Shown: positions 24,562 through 34,600 of the stretch, in pieces
How the letters are laid out: each line of letters begins with the position of its first letter
How positions within the stretch are numbered: the stretch's first letter is position 1
Assembly: GCF_014201145.1 (NCBI RefSeq)
Contig: NZ_JACHDP010000001.1
Location: 372,001-436,000 of the forward strand
Direction: 5' to 3'
Source: Micromonospora parathelypteridis
Lineage (GTDB): Bacteria; Actinomycetota; Actinomycetes; Mycobacteriales; Micromonosporaceae
Length of the DNA: 64,000 nt
Made by a program: the position numbers and the translations under genes
The notes under the pieces: model-generated
What the model saw: only the letters and a program-made list of their open reading frames with translations
What the model was told of the DNA's origin: nothing
The model's database searches: none

Positions 24562-25839
24562 ATGTCGTTGACGACCCTGTCACCCAGCACCGCCGCGCCC
24601 GCCACCCCGGAGAGCTCGTCCCCTCGACACGGCCGGGGCTTCTGGCTGATCGCCCTGGCGTTCCTGACCGCGATGGCGTTCTCCACCGTGCCGGCCCCGC
24701 TCTACCCGCTCTACATGGCGCGGGACGGGTTCTCCACGTTCATGGTCACGGTGGTGTTCGCGGCGTACTCGGTGGGCGTGGTGATCAGCCTTGTGCTGGC
24801 CGGTCACGTCTCCGACTGGGTCGGCCGAAAGAAGATCCTCATCCCGGCGCTGGCGTTGGAGCTGGTCGCCGCCGCGCTCTTCCTGAGTGACCCGTCGCTG
24901 CCGGTCCTGCTGCTCGCCCGGCTGGTCACCGGCCTGGGCATCGGCATGATCACCGCGACCGCCACCGCGTACCTGCACGACCTGCACACCGCGCACCGGC
25001 CCGGGGGGTCCCACCAGCGCTTCGAAGTGATCTCCACCGCCGCCAACATCGGTGGCCTGGGTCTCGGTCCCCTGATCGCGGGGTTCCTCGCCCAGTACGT
25101 CGACGCGCCGCTGCGTACCCCGTACCTGGTGTTCGTCGTCCTGCTGCTGGTGGGCATCGTCGCGGTCGCGGTGACCCCGGAGACCGTCGAGGAGCGGCTG
25201 GTCAAGCCCGCCTACCGGCCGCAGCGGATCAGCGCCGACCACGGCGACCGGGCCGGCTACATCGCCGCTGCCGCTGCCGCATTCGCATCGTTCGCCGTGT
25301 TCGGTCTGTTCACCTCGGTCGCCCCCGGCTTCGTCGCCGGGGCCCTGCACCTGCCGTCCCGCGCCCTGGCCGGCGTGATCGTGTTCGCCGTGTTCGGCGG
25401 TGCCGCCGTGGCACAGACCCTCACCAACCGACTCGCCGCGCCGGCGAAGGTGCGGCTCGGGCTGCTCGCACAGGCTCTCGGCGTGCCCACCCTGCTGGTC
25501 GGGATGCACACCGCCAGCCTGACCGCGTTCCTGGTCGGCGGCGTGGCCGCCGGCATCGGCGCCGGCCTGCTGTTGAAGGCGGCCATCGGCACCGTCGCCG
25601 CGATGGCGGCACCAGCCAAGCGCGGCGCGGCCCTGGCCGGGCTGTTCCTCATCGGGTACCTGGGGCTGAGTCTGCCGGCCGTCGGTATCGGAATCGCCAC
25701 CCGCGCCATCAGCACCGTCACCGCGATGACCTGGTTCACCGGGCTGCTGCTGGTCATGCTCGCCGGCGTGGCCGTGCTGTTCCGCCGCGGCACCGGAACC
25801 CGCCGTCCTCCCGCTCGGGCCGCTCGGCACGCTGGCTGA
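24562..25839 (+). CDS. MFS transporter
   Basis: 425 residues from the ATG at 24562. Twelve predicted membrane helices. The motif A loop between helices 2 and 3 is present (GHVSDWVGRKK), and helix 4-5 carries RLVTGLGIGMITATATAYLHDL. These are typical of proton-coupled drug or metabolite exporters. Substrate cannot be assigned. Gene order with the divergent LysR gene suggests inducible efflux. Confidence 0.86.
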   Translation: MSLTTLSPSTAAPATPESSSPRHGRGFWLIALAFLTAMAFSTVPAPLYPLYMARDGFSTFMVTVVFAAYSVGVVISLVLAGHVSDWVGRKKILIPALALELVAAALFLSDPSLPVLLLARLVTGLGIGMITATATAYLHDLHTAHRPGGSHQRFEVISTAANIGGLGLGPLIAGFLAQYVDAPLRTPYLVFVVLLLVGIVAVAVTPETVEERLVKPAYRPQRISADHGDRAGYIAAAAAAFASFAVFGLFTSVAPGFVAGALHLPSRALAGVIVFAVFGGAAVAQTLTNRLAAPAKVRLGLLAQALGVPTLLVGMHTASLTAFLVGGVAAGIGAGLLLKAAIGTVAAMAAPAKRGAALAGLFLIGYLGLSLPAVGIGIATRAISTVTAMTWFTGLLLVMLAGVAVLFRRGTGTRRPPARAARHAG

Positions 25840-25885
25840 GGACGATGGTGTTTCCCGGCGGTCCACCGGATGGGATGCTCGATGG

Positions 25886-26278
25886 GTGATTCGCCGACAC
25901 GTCGTCTGGCTCGGGTTGGCGATCGGGCTGCTCTCCGGCTGCTCCGAGCCGCCGTACCCACTGCCGGACCGGAACGCGACTGACGTTCGAGCCGAGGAGG
26001 AGCGTCTCGCGACGCTCCTTCCTCTCGAACTGCTCGGTGGGCCAGGCACCTGCAAGGTCCGCCTGCTCGGGCGGGACGGTTCGTCGTCGTTCGCCTGGGC
26101 GCACTGCGAAGCGACCGGCCCTGGCGTCGTCTCCGGTGTCTCGACACCCGTGCGGGTGGACGGCGACCGCGTCACGCAGCCCGGCGACGGAAGTGCTTAC
26201 TCCCCGAGCGTGCGGCGCATGTTCCCGGAGCGGCTGGCAGAAGCCGTCCTCGGCGACGACACCAGGCTGCGCCCCTGA
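25886..26278 (+). CDS. Small putative lipoprotein
   Basis: 130 residues from GTG 25886. The signal peptide MIRRHVVWLGLAIGLLSGC ends in the lipobox LLSGC. The mature ~110 residues (ERLATLLPLELLGGPGTCKVRLLGRDGSSSFAWAHCEA, then VRVDGDRVTQPGDGSAYSPSVRRMFPERL; key residues two Cys) match no family I recognise. It is 46 bp after the MFS gene and tail to tail with the VOC gene, so it may be monocistronic. Confidence 0.7.
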   Translation: MIRRHVVWLGLAIGLLSGCSEPPYPLPDRNATDVRAEEERLATLLPLELLGGPGTCKVRLLGRDGSSSFAWAHCEATGPGVVSGVSTPVRVDGDRVTQPGDGSAYSPSVRRMFPERLAEAVLGDDTRLRP

Positions 26279-26300
26279 GAAAACCGGTCCTGCGCGACGA

Positions 26301-27050
26301 TCAGGTCGCGTCAGGCAGCCACGGCTTGAGCACGGTGGGGTCGGCGACGTACTGCTCCACCTGTGCCCGCTCCTGCGCGGTCAGCGACAGCGCCTGAAGG
26401 AGGGCTCCCCATTCGGGGACGCGCTCCGCCTTCTCCAGCGCCACCGCCAGCTCGATGAGGCCGGCGAGCGCCGTCGCCTGTTCGACCACCGGGGCGTCCT
26501 CGGCACGACGGCGCATCCCCGAGTCGAGCGCACGGTAGGCCGCCCGGTCGTCGGACTTGAACTCGCGCAGGATCCGCGCGTTGTCGAGCACCCGCGCCAG
26601 GCCCTGCAACTTCTTCGACCCGCCGTACTCCACCTCTTCGGGCTCGCCCCTTTGGATGAAGGTGATGGTGTTGCCCGACGGGTCGACGACGCTGAACCGC
26701 GACGTCCCGGCACGGTAGCGGGTGATCCGCGGCAGACCCTTGACCAGCACCTTGCCGTAGGAGCGGCGCATCGCCTCGGTGAACGCCGCGTGGTACGGCG
26801 CGACCGCGTCGACCATCACCAGGCAGCCGCCGGACGTCTCCTTCGCCGGGTCCAGGTCCCTGGGCGCCGGGCCGTAGTGCAGTTGGAACCCACTCCAGGT
26901 GAAGGCCAGGTACACGTACGGCTTCAGCTGCTCGTACGCCACCGTGAACCCGAGCGCCCGCCAGAATGCCACGGTCTCCTCCGGCGCCGGGCAGGGCAGC
27001 AGCGGCACCGTCGTCTCGTTCGGCTGGACACGGTCCTCATTGGTCGTCAT
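26301..27050 (-). CDS. VOC family protein (glyoxalase/bleomycin-resistance fold)
   Basis: 249 residues from the ATG at 27050, preceded by GGGAGTG. Residues 10-130 form a VOC domain: LLPCPAPEETVAFWRALGF, YVYLAFTWSGFQLHYG, YRAGTSRFSVVDPSGNTITFIQRG. The C-terminal ~110 residues are helical (RVLDNARILREFKSDDRAAYRALDSG, QATALAGLIELAVALEKAERVPEWG) and are not part of the usual fold. Role could be resistance or small-molecule metabolism; metal ligands are not certain from sequence alone. Confidence 0.8.
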   Translation of the reverse strand: MTTNEDRVQPNETTVPLLPCPAPEETVAFWRALGFTVAYEQLKPYVYLAFTWSGFQLHYGPAPRDLDPAKETSGGCLVMVDAVAPYHAAFTEAMRRSYGKVLVKGLPRITRYRAGTSRFSVVDPSGNTITFIQRGEPEEVEYGGSKKLQGLARVLDNARILREFKSDDRAAYRALDSGMRRRAEDAPVVEQATALAGLIELAVALEKAERVPEWGALLQALSLTAQERAQVEQYVADPTVLKPWLPDAT

Positions 27051-27215
27051 GGTCACTCCCGGTCCGCTCGACAGGCCGGCCATTGTGCCAGGGTTGGCGA
27101 AGAGCACCGAGGGATTCACCTCCTACCCAGGGAGGAGGCCCGCTCCGACCGTCGGCCGTTTTCGGGGCTCGCGGTCGGAAGCGACCAGCGGCCACGGTCG
27201 CGAACATCTACAGAC

Positions 27216-28145
27216 ATGACAATCGATCTGCGTCGGACGACGCACTGGCACCGCCCACTGATGACTTTCGTGTACCTGATGGCTGTGCTCGCCGTCGTCA
27301 GCGCGGTCGGCATCTTCGTCGACTCCCGCGTCCTTATCGGGGCGCCGATCTGGCTCAAGCCGTTCAAGTTCGCGGTGTCCTTCGTGCTGTACGGGCTCAC
27401 CCTCGCCTGGATGCTCTCGTTGCTGCCGCCGCGTCGGAGCCGGGTCGCACAGAGGATGGCCACGCTCATCGTCGCGATGGCGGCGATCGAGATGGCGGTG
27501 ATCGTCGGGCAGGTGCTGCGAGGTCAGGCCAGCCACTTCAACATCAGCACCCCACTGAACGTCGCCCTCTTCGTGACGATGGCCGCAATGATCACGGTGC
27601 TCTTCGTCGCGCACCTCGTCATCGGGATCGTGGTGCTGATCCAACGGATCCCCGACCGGGTGGCCCGCAGCGCCGTCCGGTGGGGTCTCGGCCTGTCGCT
27701 GCTCGGCATGCTGGCGGCGATTCCGATGACGCTGCCCTCCCAGGACCCGGGCATCGAGGGGATCGGCGGGGCGCACAGCGTGGGCGTACCGGACGGCGGA
27801 GCGGGTCTGCCGGTGGTCGGGTGGAGCACCACCGGTGGGGACCTGCGGATCGGGCACTTCGTGGGGCTGCACGCCCTGCAGGCGCTGCCGATCCTGGCGA
27901 TCCTGCTGACCCGGTTCGCGACCCGGCTGGACGAGCGCACCCGGGCACGGCTGGTGGCCGTGGCGGGGACGGCGTACGGCGTACTCACGGTGTTGTTGAC
28001 CTGGCAGGCCCTGCGCGGACAGCCGCTGCTGCGGCCGGATGCCGTGACGCTCGCCGCGGTCGCGGCCCTGGTGGTCACGACAGCGGCCGCCACCGCTCTG
28101 GTGCTGGCTCGCCGGCGCCGCTCCGATCTGGCGTTGGCCGCATGA
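27216..28145 (+). CDS. Integral membrane protein of unknown function
   Basis: 309 residues with about eight hydrophobic helices, beginning MTIDLRRTTHWHRPLMTFVYLMAV. Conserved-looking motifs include APIWLKPFKFAVSF and IGHFVGLHALQALPI, in which His and Trp/Lys residues sit at helix ends. I do not recognise a named family with certainty. The stop overlaps the next gene's start by ATGA, and the pair is followed directly by a two-component system, so these four genes probably form an operon. Confidence 0.75.
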   Translation: MTIDLRRTTHWHRPLMTFVYLMAVLAVVSAVGIFVDSRVLIGAPIWLKPFKFAVSFVLYGLTLAWMLSLLPPRRSRVAQRMATLIVAMAAIEMAVIVGQVLRGQASHFNISTPLNVALFVTMAAMITVLFVAHLVIGIVVLIQRIPDRVARSAVRWGLGLSLLGMLAAIPMTLPSQDPGIEGIGGAHSVGVPDGGAGLPVVGWSTTGGDLRIGHFVGLHALQALPILAILLTRFATRLDERTRARLVAVAGTAYGVLTVLLTWQALRGQPLLRPDAVTLAAVAALVVTTAAATALVLARRRRSDLALAA

Positions 28146-28594
28146 CCGCGACCCTGTTCACCCTGACGTTCGCGGTGGCCGCGCCGTTCTGGGCATTGAT
28201 GATCCTGCTGCCGCACTGGTCCTGGACCGCCCGCGTCATCTCCTCGCCGCTGATCGTGCTGCCGGTGGTGGTGATCTACGCGCTGCTGGTGATCCCGGCG
28301 TTCGGCGACGTGCTGCCGGCCGTAACGAGGCCGACCCTGGCGGGGGTGCGTGACCTGCTCGGCACCTCCGACGGGGCGGCGGCGGGCTGGGCCCACATGA
28401 TCGCGTTTGACCTGTTCGTCGGGCGCTGGGCGTGGTTGGACAGCCGTGAACGGAGGGTGCCGGCGCTGGTGATGGCTCCGGTGCTGCTGCTGACGATCCT
28501 GCTCGGACCGCTCGGCCTGGCCGCCTACCTCGCAGTCCGTACCCGGTGGCAACGGTCGGCGGTCGTTGCCACCGAGCCCCAGCACCTAGGCTGA
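28142..28594 (+). CDS. ABA4-like (DUF4281) membrane protein
   Basis: 150 residues, four predicted helices: MTATLFTLTFAVAAPFWALMILLPHWSW, then PLIVLPVVVIYALLVIPAF, WAHMIAFDLFVGRWAWLDSRER and PVLLLTILLGPLGLAAYLAVR. The FDLFVGRW motif marks the ABA4/DUF4281 family, whose plant member is needed for neoxanthin synthesis; the bacterial role is unknown. Overlaps the upstream membrane protein gene by ATGA and is followed by the histidine kinase. Confidence 0.78.
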   Translation: MTATLFTLTFAVAAPFWALMILLPHWSWTARVISSPLIVLPVVVIYALLVIPAFGDVLPAVTRPTLAGVRDLLGTSDGAAAGWAHMIAFDLFVGRWAWLDSRERRVPALVMAPVLLLTILLGPLGLAAYLAVRTRWQRSAVVATEPQHLG

Positions 28595-28599
28595 AACCC

Positions 28600-29850
28600 G
28601 TGCGGTGGGTGGGACGGCTGTTCAACGCGCGCGACGCGCTCGTGCGGGTGATGCTGCTCGACCTCGCCGGGGTTGCCTACCTGGTCTTCTGCACCCAGGC
28701 CGGGCGCATGCCGACGGCCACACAGTGGATCCTCGCGGTGGCCGCGTTCGCCGCGGCGCTGCTGCTGCACCGCCGGCCGGTGGTCAACATGGTGGTGCAG
28801 GCGGCCTTGTTGGCGGTGGCGATCGCCCTGATCGACGACATCATGATCAATCAGGTCGGCGCCAGCTGGGCCTTGATCGAGATCACCATCGGGGCCTACC
28901 GCGCCCGCACCATCGGGCTGGCCGCCGGCCTGCTGGCCGTGGTCGACCTGACCAACACGATCGGCGATCCGGCCGACCGGGTCGCCGCCGGCGTCGTCGG
29001 CCTGGCCCTGGAGGTCGGCATACCGTTGCTGCTCGGCCTGGTCATCCGGGCCAACTGGAACGTCGCCCGGCAGGCCCAGGAACGGGCGGCGGCCGAGCAG
29101 CGGCAGCACGAGTCGGACAGCAGGGCGGCACGCGCCGACGAACGCGCCGCCATCGCCCGCGAGCTGCACGATGTCGTCGCGCATCACGTGGCGTCGATGG
29201 TGCTGCGGGTCGGAGTGGCCCGGCATGTGCTCACCGACCTGGATCCTCGGGTGGGCGAGGTGTTCGACGACGTGCACGGCACGGGCACCGCAGCCCTGAC
29301 CGAGCTGCGCAAACTGGTCGCGGTGCTGCGCAACCCCGACGGGGTACGCGGTGACGCGGCACTGACCGCGATCGAACCCTCCGCGCTGCCAGCGGCGATC
29401 GGCGCGGCCATCGACCGGGCCCGTCAGGCGGGTGTCACCGTGGAGGCCGACCTCGACCCGGCGGTCGGTTCGCTCGACGCGGTGCGCGGCATGGCGGTGC
29501 TGCGACTGACCCAGGAGGCACTGACCAACGTGGCCAAACACGCCGGGACGTCCGCGGTCGCGCACCTCGTGGTCGCCGTTCGCGATGGGGCCGTGCACTG
29601 GGAGGTCGCCGACGACGGGCGCGGTGGGGTCCCGGCGGGCGTGCCGAGCGGTGGCGGCCACGGCATCACCGGAATGCGCGAACGCGTCGAGGTCCTCGGC
29701 GGCCGGCTGGAGGCGGGCCCGACCGGCACCGGCTGGCGGGTGCGAACCGTCCTCCCGGCCGTGGTCGCCGCGTCCGCCGGGACGCCGGCCGTGCCGCAGG
29801 TCCGTGAGCGCGAGGCCCGGGCCGGCGAACCCGCGCCGGAGCCGGCGTGA
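28600..29850 (+). CDS. Two-component sensor histidine kinase (NarL-type partner)
   Basis: 416 residues from GTG 28600, five bases after the previous stop. Residues 1-140 hold about five membrane helices. A coiled segment rich in Ala, Arg and Gln follows, then the HisKA_3 dimerisation box ERAAIARELHDVVAHHVASMV with phospho-accepting His190. The HATPase domain shows LRLTQEALTNVAKHAG (N box), DDGRGG and GHGITGMRERVEVLGG (G boxes). The tail after ~400 is Pro/Glu-rich. It should phosphorylate the response regulator whose GTG overlaps its stop. The stimulus is unknown. Confidence 0.9.
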   Translation: MRWVGRLFNARDALVRVMLLDLAGVAYLVFCTQAGRMPTATQWILAVAAFAAALLLHRRPVVNMVVQAALLAVAIALIDDIMINQVGASWALIEITIGAYRARTIGLAAGLLAVVDLTNTIGDPADRVAAGVVGLALEVGIPLLLGLVIRANWNVARQAQERAAAEQRQHESDSRAARADERAAIARELHDVVAHHVASMVLRVGVARHVLTDLDPRVGEVFDDVHGTGTAALTELRKLVAVLRNPDGVRGDAALTAIEPSALPAAIGAAIDRARQAGVTVEADLDPAVGSLDAVRGMAVLRLTQEALTNVAKHAGTSAVAHLVVAVRDGAVHWEVADDGRGGVPAGVPSGGGHGITGMRERVEVLGGRLEAGPTGTGWRVRTVLPAVVAASAGTPAVPQVREREARAGEPAPEPA

Positions 29851-30473
29851 TCCGGGTGCTGCTGGTCGACGACCAGCACCTCATCCGAGCCGGGCTGCGC
29901 ATGCTCTGTGACGCCCAGCCCGACATCGAGGTCGTCGGAGAGGCCGACAACGGGCGCGAGGCGATCCCGCTCGCCGCGCGGCTCCTCCCCGATGTCATCG
30001 TCATGGACCTGCGCATGCCCGGTGTCGACGGGATCACCGCGACCAGTCGGATCCTCGCCGAACGCCCCACCACCCGCATCCTGGTGCTGACCACGTTTGG
30101 CGACGACGACCACCTCTACCCGGCCCTGACGGCTGGGGCCTGCGGTTTCCTGCTCAAGGACGCGCCCCCGACCGAGCTGCTGGACGGCATCCGCCGGGCC
30201 GCCGTCGGTGACAGCCCGTTCAGCCCGGAGGTGCTGCGACGCCTCGTGCAGCGGGCCGTGCACGCCCGCCCCGAGACCCCCCGGCCGGCGCAGGGTCTGA
30301 CCGCCCGCGAACAGGACGTACTCGACCTGGTCGCCGAGGGCCTGTCCAACACCGAGATCGCTGATCGGCTGCATATCGGCGTCACCACGGTCAAGACCCA
30401 CATCACCAGCCTGATGACCAAGACCGACAGCCCCAACCGGGTACGTCTGGCCTTGTTCGCCCGCAACGTCTGA
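29847..30473 (+). CDS. NarL/LuxR-type response regulator
   Basis: 208 residues from GTG 29847 (GTGA overlap). Receiver domain with acidic pair Asp8-Asp9, phosphorylation site Asp54 (VIVMDLRMPG) and Lys near 105 (FLLKDAPP). C-terminal LuxR HTH: LTAREQDVLDLVAEGLSNTEIADRLHIGVTTVKTHI (key motif, residues ~150-185). Cognate partner of the upstream kinase. Likely targets are the upstream membrane proteins; not shown by sequence. Confidence 0.93.
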   Translation: MIRVLLVDDQHLIRAGLRMLCDAQPDIEVVGEADNGREAIPLAARLLPDVIVMDLRMPGVDGITATSRILAERPTTRILVLTTFGDDDHLYPALTAGACGFLLKDAPPTELLDGIRRAAVGDSPFSPEVLRRLVQRAVHARPETPRPAQGLTAREQDVLDLVAEGLSNTEIADRLHIGVTTVKTHITSLMTKTDSPNRVRLALFARNV

Positions 30474-30585
30474 AGGTCGCAAGCCGCGCGGTCGTGCCCC
30501 TTGACGTGTCGGTGGGAGCGCTCCAAGATCAGCTGGAGCGGAGCCGCGCGCACGGCGGGCCGCCCGAGTTGGGTGTGGTGGTCTG

Positions 30586-31551
30586 TTGCTGAGCGCATTC
30601 GGTCTGACCGAGCTGGAGGAGAAGGTCTACCTGGAGCTGGTCCGTGGCCAGTCGGGGACAGCGACCGAGCTGGCGCCACGGGTCGCGGCCACGGTGCCCG
30701 AGCTGGACCACGCGCTCGATGTCCTCGTGCGGGCCGGGCTGGTCCGCCTGGTCGCCGGCCGCGCCGGCGCCGCACCGCCCGACCTGGCCATCGAGTCGCT
30801 GCTGAACCAGCGGATGCGCGAGCTTCAGGAGGCACGGGTCGGCCTGTGGGACTGGCTGCGGCAGCAACGCCCGGCGGATCCGCTGGACCAGGACGTCCAA
30901 CTGGTCGTCGGGGTGCCCGCGATCATGCAGGCGTTCGACCAGTTCCTGCGCGGGGCGCAGGAGGAGGTGCTCGGCTTCGACCGCCCGCCCTACGCGGCCG
31001 TGCTGCAGGACAACCCGACCGAGATCGAGATGCTCGACCGGGGCATCGCCTTCCGCGTCGTGTACGACCAGCGCGGGCTGGAACGGCCGGGCGCGACCGC
31101 CCACATCGGCCGGTTCGTCGCCGCCGGTGAACAGGCACGGGTAGCCGCGAACGTGCCCGGCAAACTCGCCGTCGCGGACCGCCGGGTGGCCCTGATCTCC
31201 TTCCCCACCCGGGACGAGAGCATGGAACCCTGGGCGCTCGTGGTCCGTGGCGCCACCTGGGTGGAGGTGCTCGTGGCGCTGTTCGGCGAGGTGTGGGATC
31301 GCGCCACGCCGCTCCGACTCGCCCCGGCCAGCGCCTCGGTCGACGACATCGAGCCGCAGAGCACGCCCACCCCCACCGACCGGCAGATCCTGTCGCTGCT
31401 GATGACCGGGTTGCCGGACAAGGCGGTCGCCTCCCAGTTGGGCATCTCCCTGCGTACGGTGCAGCGACGCCTGCGGCATTTGATGGACACGACCGGCAGC
31501 GCCACCCGGATGCAGCTCGGGTGGTTCATGGCCCGCAACGACTGGCTCTGA
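30586..31551 (+). CDS. TrmB/LuxR-type two-headed transcriptional regulator
   Basis: 321 residues with a TTG start at 30586; no ATG or GTG in frame fits better. The N-terminus has a TrmB-like winged helix (LSAFGLTELEEKVYLELVRGQSGTATELAPRV). The middle part (QLVVGVPAIMQAFDQFLRGAQEEVLGFDRPP, AFRVVYDQRGLE, VAANVPGKLAVADRRVALI) resembles the PLD-like effector region of TrmB proteins. The C-terminus has a LuxR-type HTH (TDRQILSLLMTGLPDKAVASQLGISLRTVQRRLRHLM). Two DNA-binding domains in one chain, known from several actinomycetes. Convergent with the subtilase gene. Confidence 0.82.
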   Translation: MLSAFGLTELEEKVYLELVRGQSGTATELAPRVAATVPELDHALDVLVRAGLVRLVAGRAGAAPPDLAIESLLNQRMRELQEARVGLWDWLRQQRPADPLDQDVQLVVGVPAIMQAFDQFLRGAQEEVLGFDRPPYAAVLQDNPTEIEMLDRGIAFRVVYDQRGLERPGATAHIGRFVAAGEQARVAANVPGKLAVADRRVALISFPTRDESMEPWALVVRGATWVEVLVALFGEVWDRATPLRLAPASASVDDIEPQSTPTPTDRQILSLLMTGLPDKAVASQLGISLRTVQRRLRHLMDTTGSATRMQLGWFMARNDWL

Positions 31552-31561
31552 ACCCGGTCGT

Positions 31562-31597
31562 GGGGCCTGCCGACCCGACAAGGCGTCGGCAGGCCCC
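31562..31597. terminator. Bidirectional terminator hairpin
   Basis: GGGGCCTGCCGAC (31562-31574) and GTCGGCAGGCCCC (31585-31597), thirteen perfect pairs around a 10-nt loop, sitting between the convergent stops at 31551 and 31603. Confidence 0.78.
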
Positions 31598-31602
31598 GTG
31601 CC

Positions 31603-34600
31603 TCACTTCGTGACCGTGACCGACACGGTGACCGGGGTGGACGCGCCCTTCGCACCGTTGTTGGTGACCAGCAGCGTGGCGACGTGCGTACCTGGCGCCA
31701 GACCAGTGGTGTCCACGGTGATGGTCAGGGCGTCCTTCGCCCCCGGCTGCACCTCACCGGACGTTGCGGCGGACAGCCACGGCACGTCGCTGTAGGCCGG
31801 GAGCGACCCGTCGACGTGGTAGACCTTGCTGCCGTACGGTCGGCCGGTCGCGTTACCCAGCACCCACAGGTTGCCCTGCTCGTCCAGGTCGAGCCCGGCG
31901 CCGCTGAGCGGGTTCGGGTCGGGGTCGGGCAGCGAGGCGAGCGGTTGGCAGGTGGCCGGGTCGAGCGCCCAGATCGACTCCTTGGAGTCCTGGTTGATGC
32001 CCCACAACACGTTGTGTTCCTCGTTGAGGGCCAGACCGGTGATCCACGGAATGGGCGGAGTGCACTCCCCCAGCACCGAGCCGGGCCGCGAGTGGGACAG
32101 GCCGGCGAGGTGCCGGATGCCGCCGTCCCCGCTGAGGTAGAAGGTGTCGTCCGAGGCGCGGTAGGCGAGCCCGTAGTAGAGCTTGCCGGCCCACGGCCCG
32201 GTGATGGTCTCCTTCACCTCCAGGGTGTCCGGATCGAAGCACACGATCGGCAGGTCCCCGACGAACGACATCTTCGGCGCGCACATCAGGTCCCGGCTCG
32301 GCACGTACGCCATGTCCGAGGGCCAACCGTCGATCGGCAGCACGCCCTTGCCGATCGACCGACCGTCGGTGCCGAAGCGCTGCAACTGCCCGAACAGGTA
32401 CGAGTTGGAGACGATCAACTCGCCGTTGCGGTAGCCGACGCCGAACGCGTTGTACATCTCCTTCACCGGGAACGAGCTGAGCTGCCGGCCGGGGATGCCG
32501 GTCGGTGGCGTGGGCGAGTTGATTTCCCGGGCCAGCCAGGTGGCCGGCAGGTCACCACGGTTGGTGAGGTTCACCGTCGCGGTCCGGGTCACCCCGGCCC
32601 GCGCGGTCAGCGAGACCGCGTTCCGGTTGGCGAGCAGCAGCGGCGTACGCAGCGCCAGGTCGCGCTTGACGACCGTCGCCTCGACCAGGTCGAGGGTGCT
32701 CGCCGGCAGGTCGTAGCCGGGTTGCAGAGCGGTCACCGTGACCGGCCCGGCAGGTGCCTCCAACTGGTAGAAACCGTCGGCGTCGGTGGTCGCGGTGATC
32801 GGCTGCAGCGCGTCCGGCGACTCGACCCGTACCGTCGCGCCGGCCAGCGGCTGGCGGTCGTTCGCGTCACTCACCGTGCCCCGCAGCAGCGCACGACCGG
32901 CCACCTGGAAGGTGACCGCGTCGGCCGCGTCGAGCACCTGCTCGTCCCGCGAGTACGTCAGCGCGTCGCGACCGGTGGCGTCCTCGATGCCTACCGTCGC
33001 CGAACCGCCGGTGGCCGCCGCGCCGGCGCCGAGCTTGCGGTACGCGATGGTGACGCGGCCGTTCTCGGCGAGTCGCACCTGAACGTCGACCCGGGTCTTC
33101 GGCGCGCTCTTCAGCGCGGCTCGGGTCCAGCTCACCACGAACTGCCGGGCCGTACCGGCCCCGGACACCTTGGTGCGCACCGTCGAGGCGTGGTCCAGGA
33201 CCAGGTCGTCCCAGAAGGCGTAGACGGCTGGCGCGGAGATCGCCGGTGCGGGCAGCGGCCCGTTGTCGCCGACCGAGGTGGTCGCGTCGGCGCCGAAGGT
33301 CAGGTAACCGTCGGTGTGCACTGCGATCCGGCGGTAGGTGCTGCCGTAGAACGCCATCGGGAACGGCAGGTCGATGCCCCGGCTCGCGGTGTCGCCGGTG
33401 AGGGGCAGCACGGTGCCGCCGTCGACCCAACCGGCGGCGGCCGCGCCGGCCTGGTAGCCGTGCCGGTCGGCCTTCGCGGCGAGCGCGACGTCCACCGTCT
33501 CCGGACCGTTCACGATCAGCACCACCGTCTTCGGTGCCAGCCACCGGCCGTAGTCGACCAACAGGTCGTAGTCGGCCTCGGGCAGCATCCCCGTGTAGCG
33601 GCCGTTGGCGTCGGTGACGAACGCCGGGAACGTCTCCCCGGCGAGCGACAATTTCGCGCCGACGACGGGCTTGCCCGCCGGGTCGGTGACCCGGCCCTGG
33701 ATCGCCTGCCACGGTGCGGCCTCGGACAGGTCCAGCGTCAGATTGGTCGTGCCGCTGCTCGACACGGTGATGGTCTGTCGTACGGTCCGCCGGGCGAAGA
33801 ACGACGCGGTCAGCGTGTATTCCCCGGCCGGGACCCGACCCAGTTGGACCGTGCCGCGCGCGTCGGTGCGGGCAGTGCGGGTGACCAGAGCGGACGTCAA
33901 GGTGATCTTGGCCCCGGAGAGCGCGAGCCCGTTCAGGTTCGCGTGCACCACGACGCCGCCGAGTTGCTCGGTCGAGGCCTGGGTCACCAGGTCGTACGCG
34001 TCGAGCCGGCCCTCGCCGTAGACGTTGTTGTCGGCCGGGGTGCCACCGCACTGCAGGTCGTTGACGTCGTGCGCGGTGCGGTCCAGCAGCTCGCGGGTGG
34101 TCGCCAGGTCGCGGCGCAGGTTCGGCACCGCCGACCAGGCCAGGGCGACCGCGCCGGCGACGTGCGGAGCGGCCATGGAGGTGCCGTCGCTCATGCCCCA
34201 GTCGCTGCCCGGCACGGAGGAGAGGATGCCCACCCCGGGGGCGGTGATGTCCGGCCGTACCGTGTCCTCGCGGCCCGGCCCACGGCTGGAGAAGTCAGCG
34301 ATCACGCCGGTGGCGTCGGTCGCGCCGACGGCGTACGCCAGCGGGTTGGTGGCCGGGTGGCCCGCCGAGCCGCACGGCTCGGGCAACTCCTTGGCCTCGT
34401 TGCCGACCGCGAAGACCGGGAAGATGCCGGCGGCGACCCAGGCGTCGATGATCGTGTCGTAGAAGGTGGGGTCACCGTCGTGGCCACCCCAGGAGTTGTT
34501 GATGATGTCCGGCGCGAGGTCCGGGCGCGGGTTCTCGCCGTTGTGGTCGGTCGGCGCGAGCATCCACTGGCCGGCGGCAAGCAACGCGCTGTTGCTGCAG

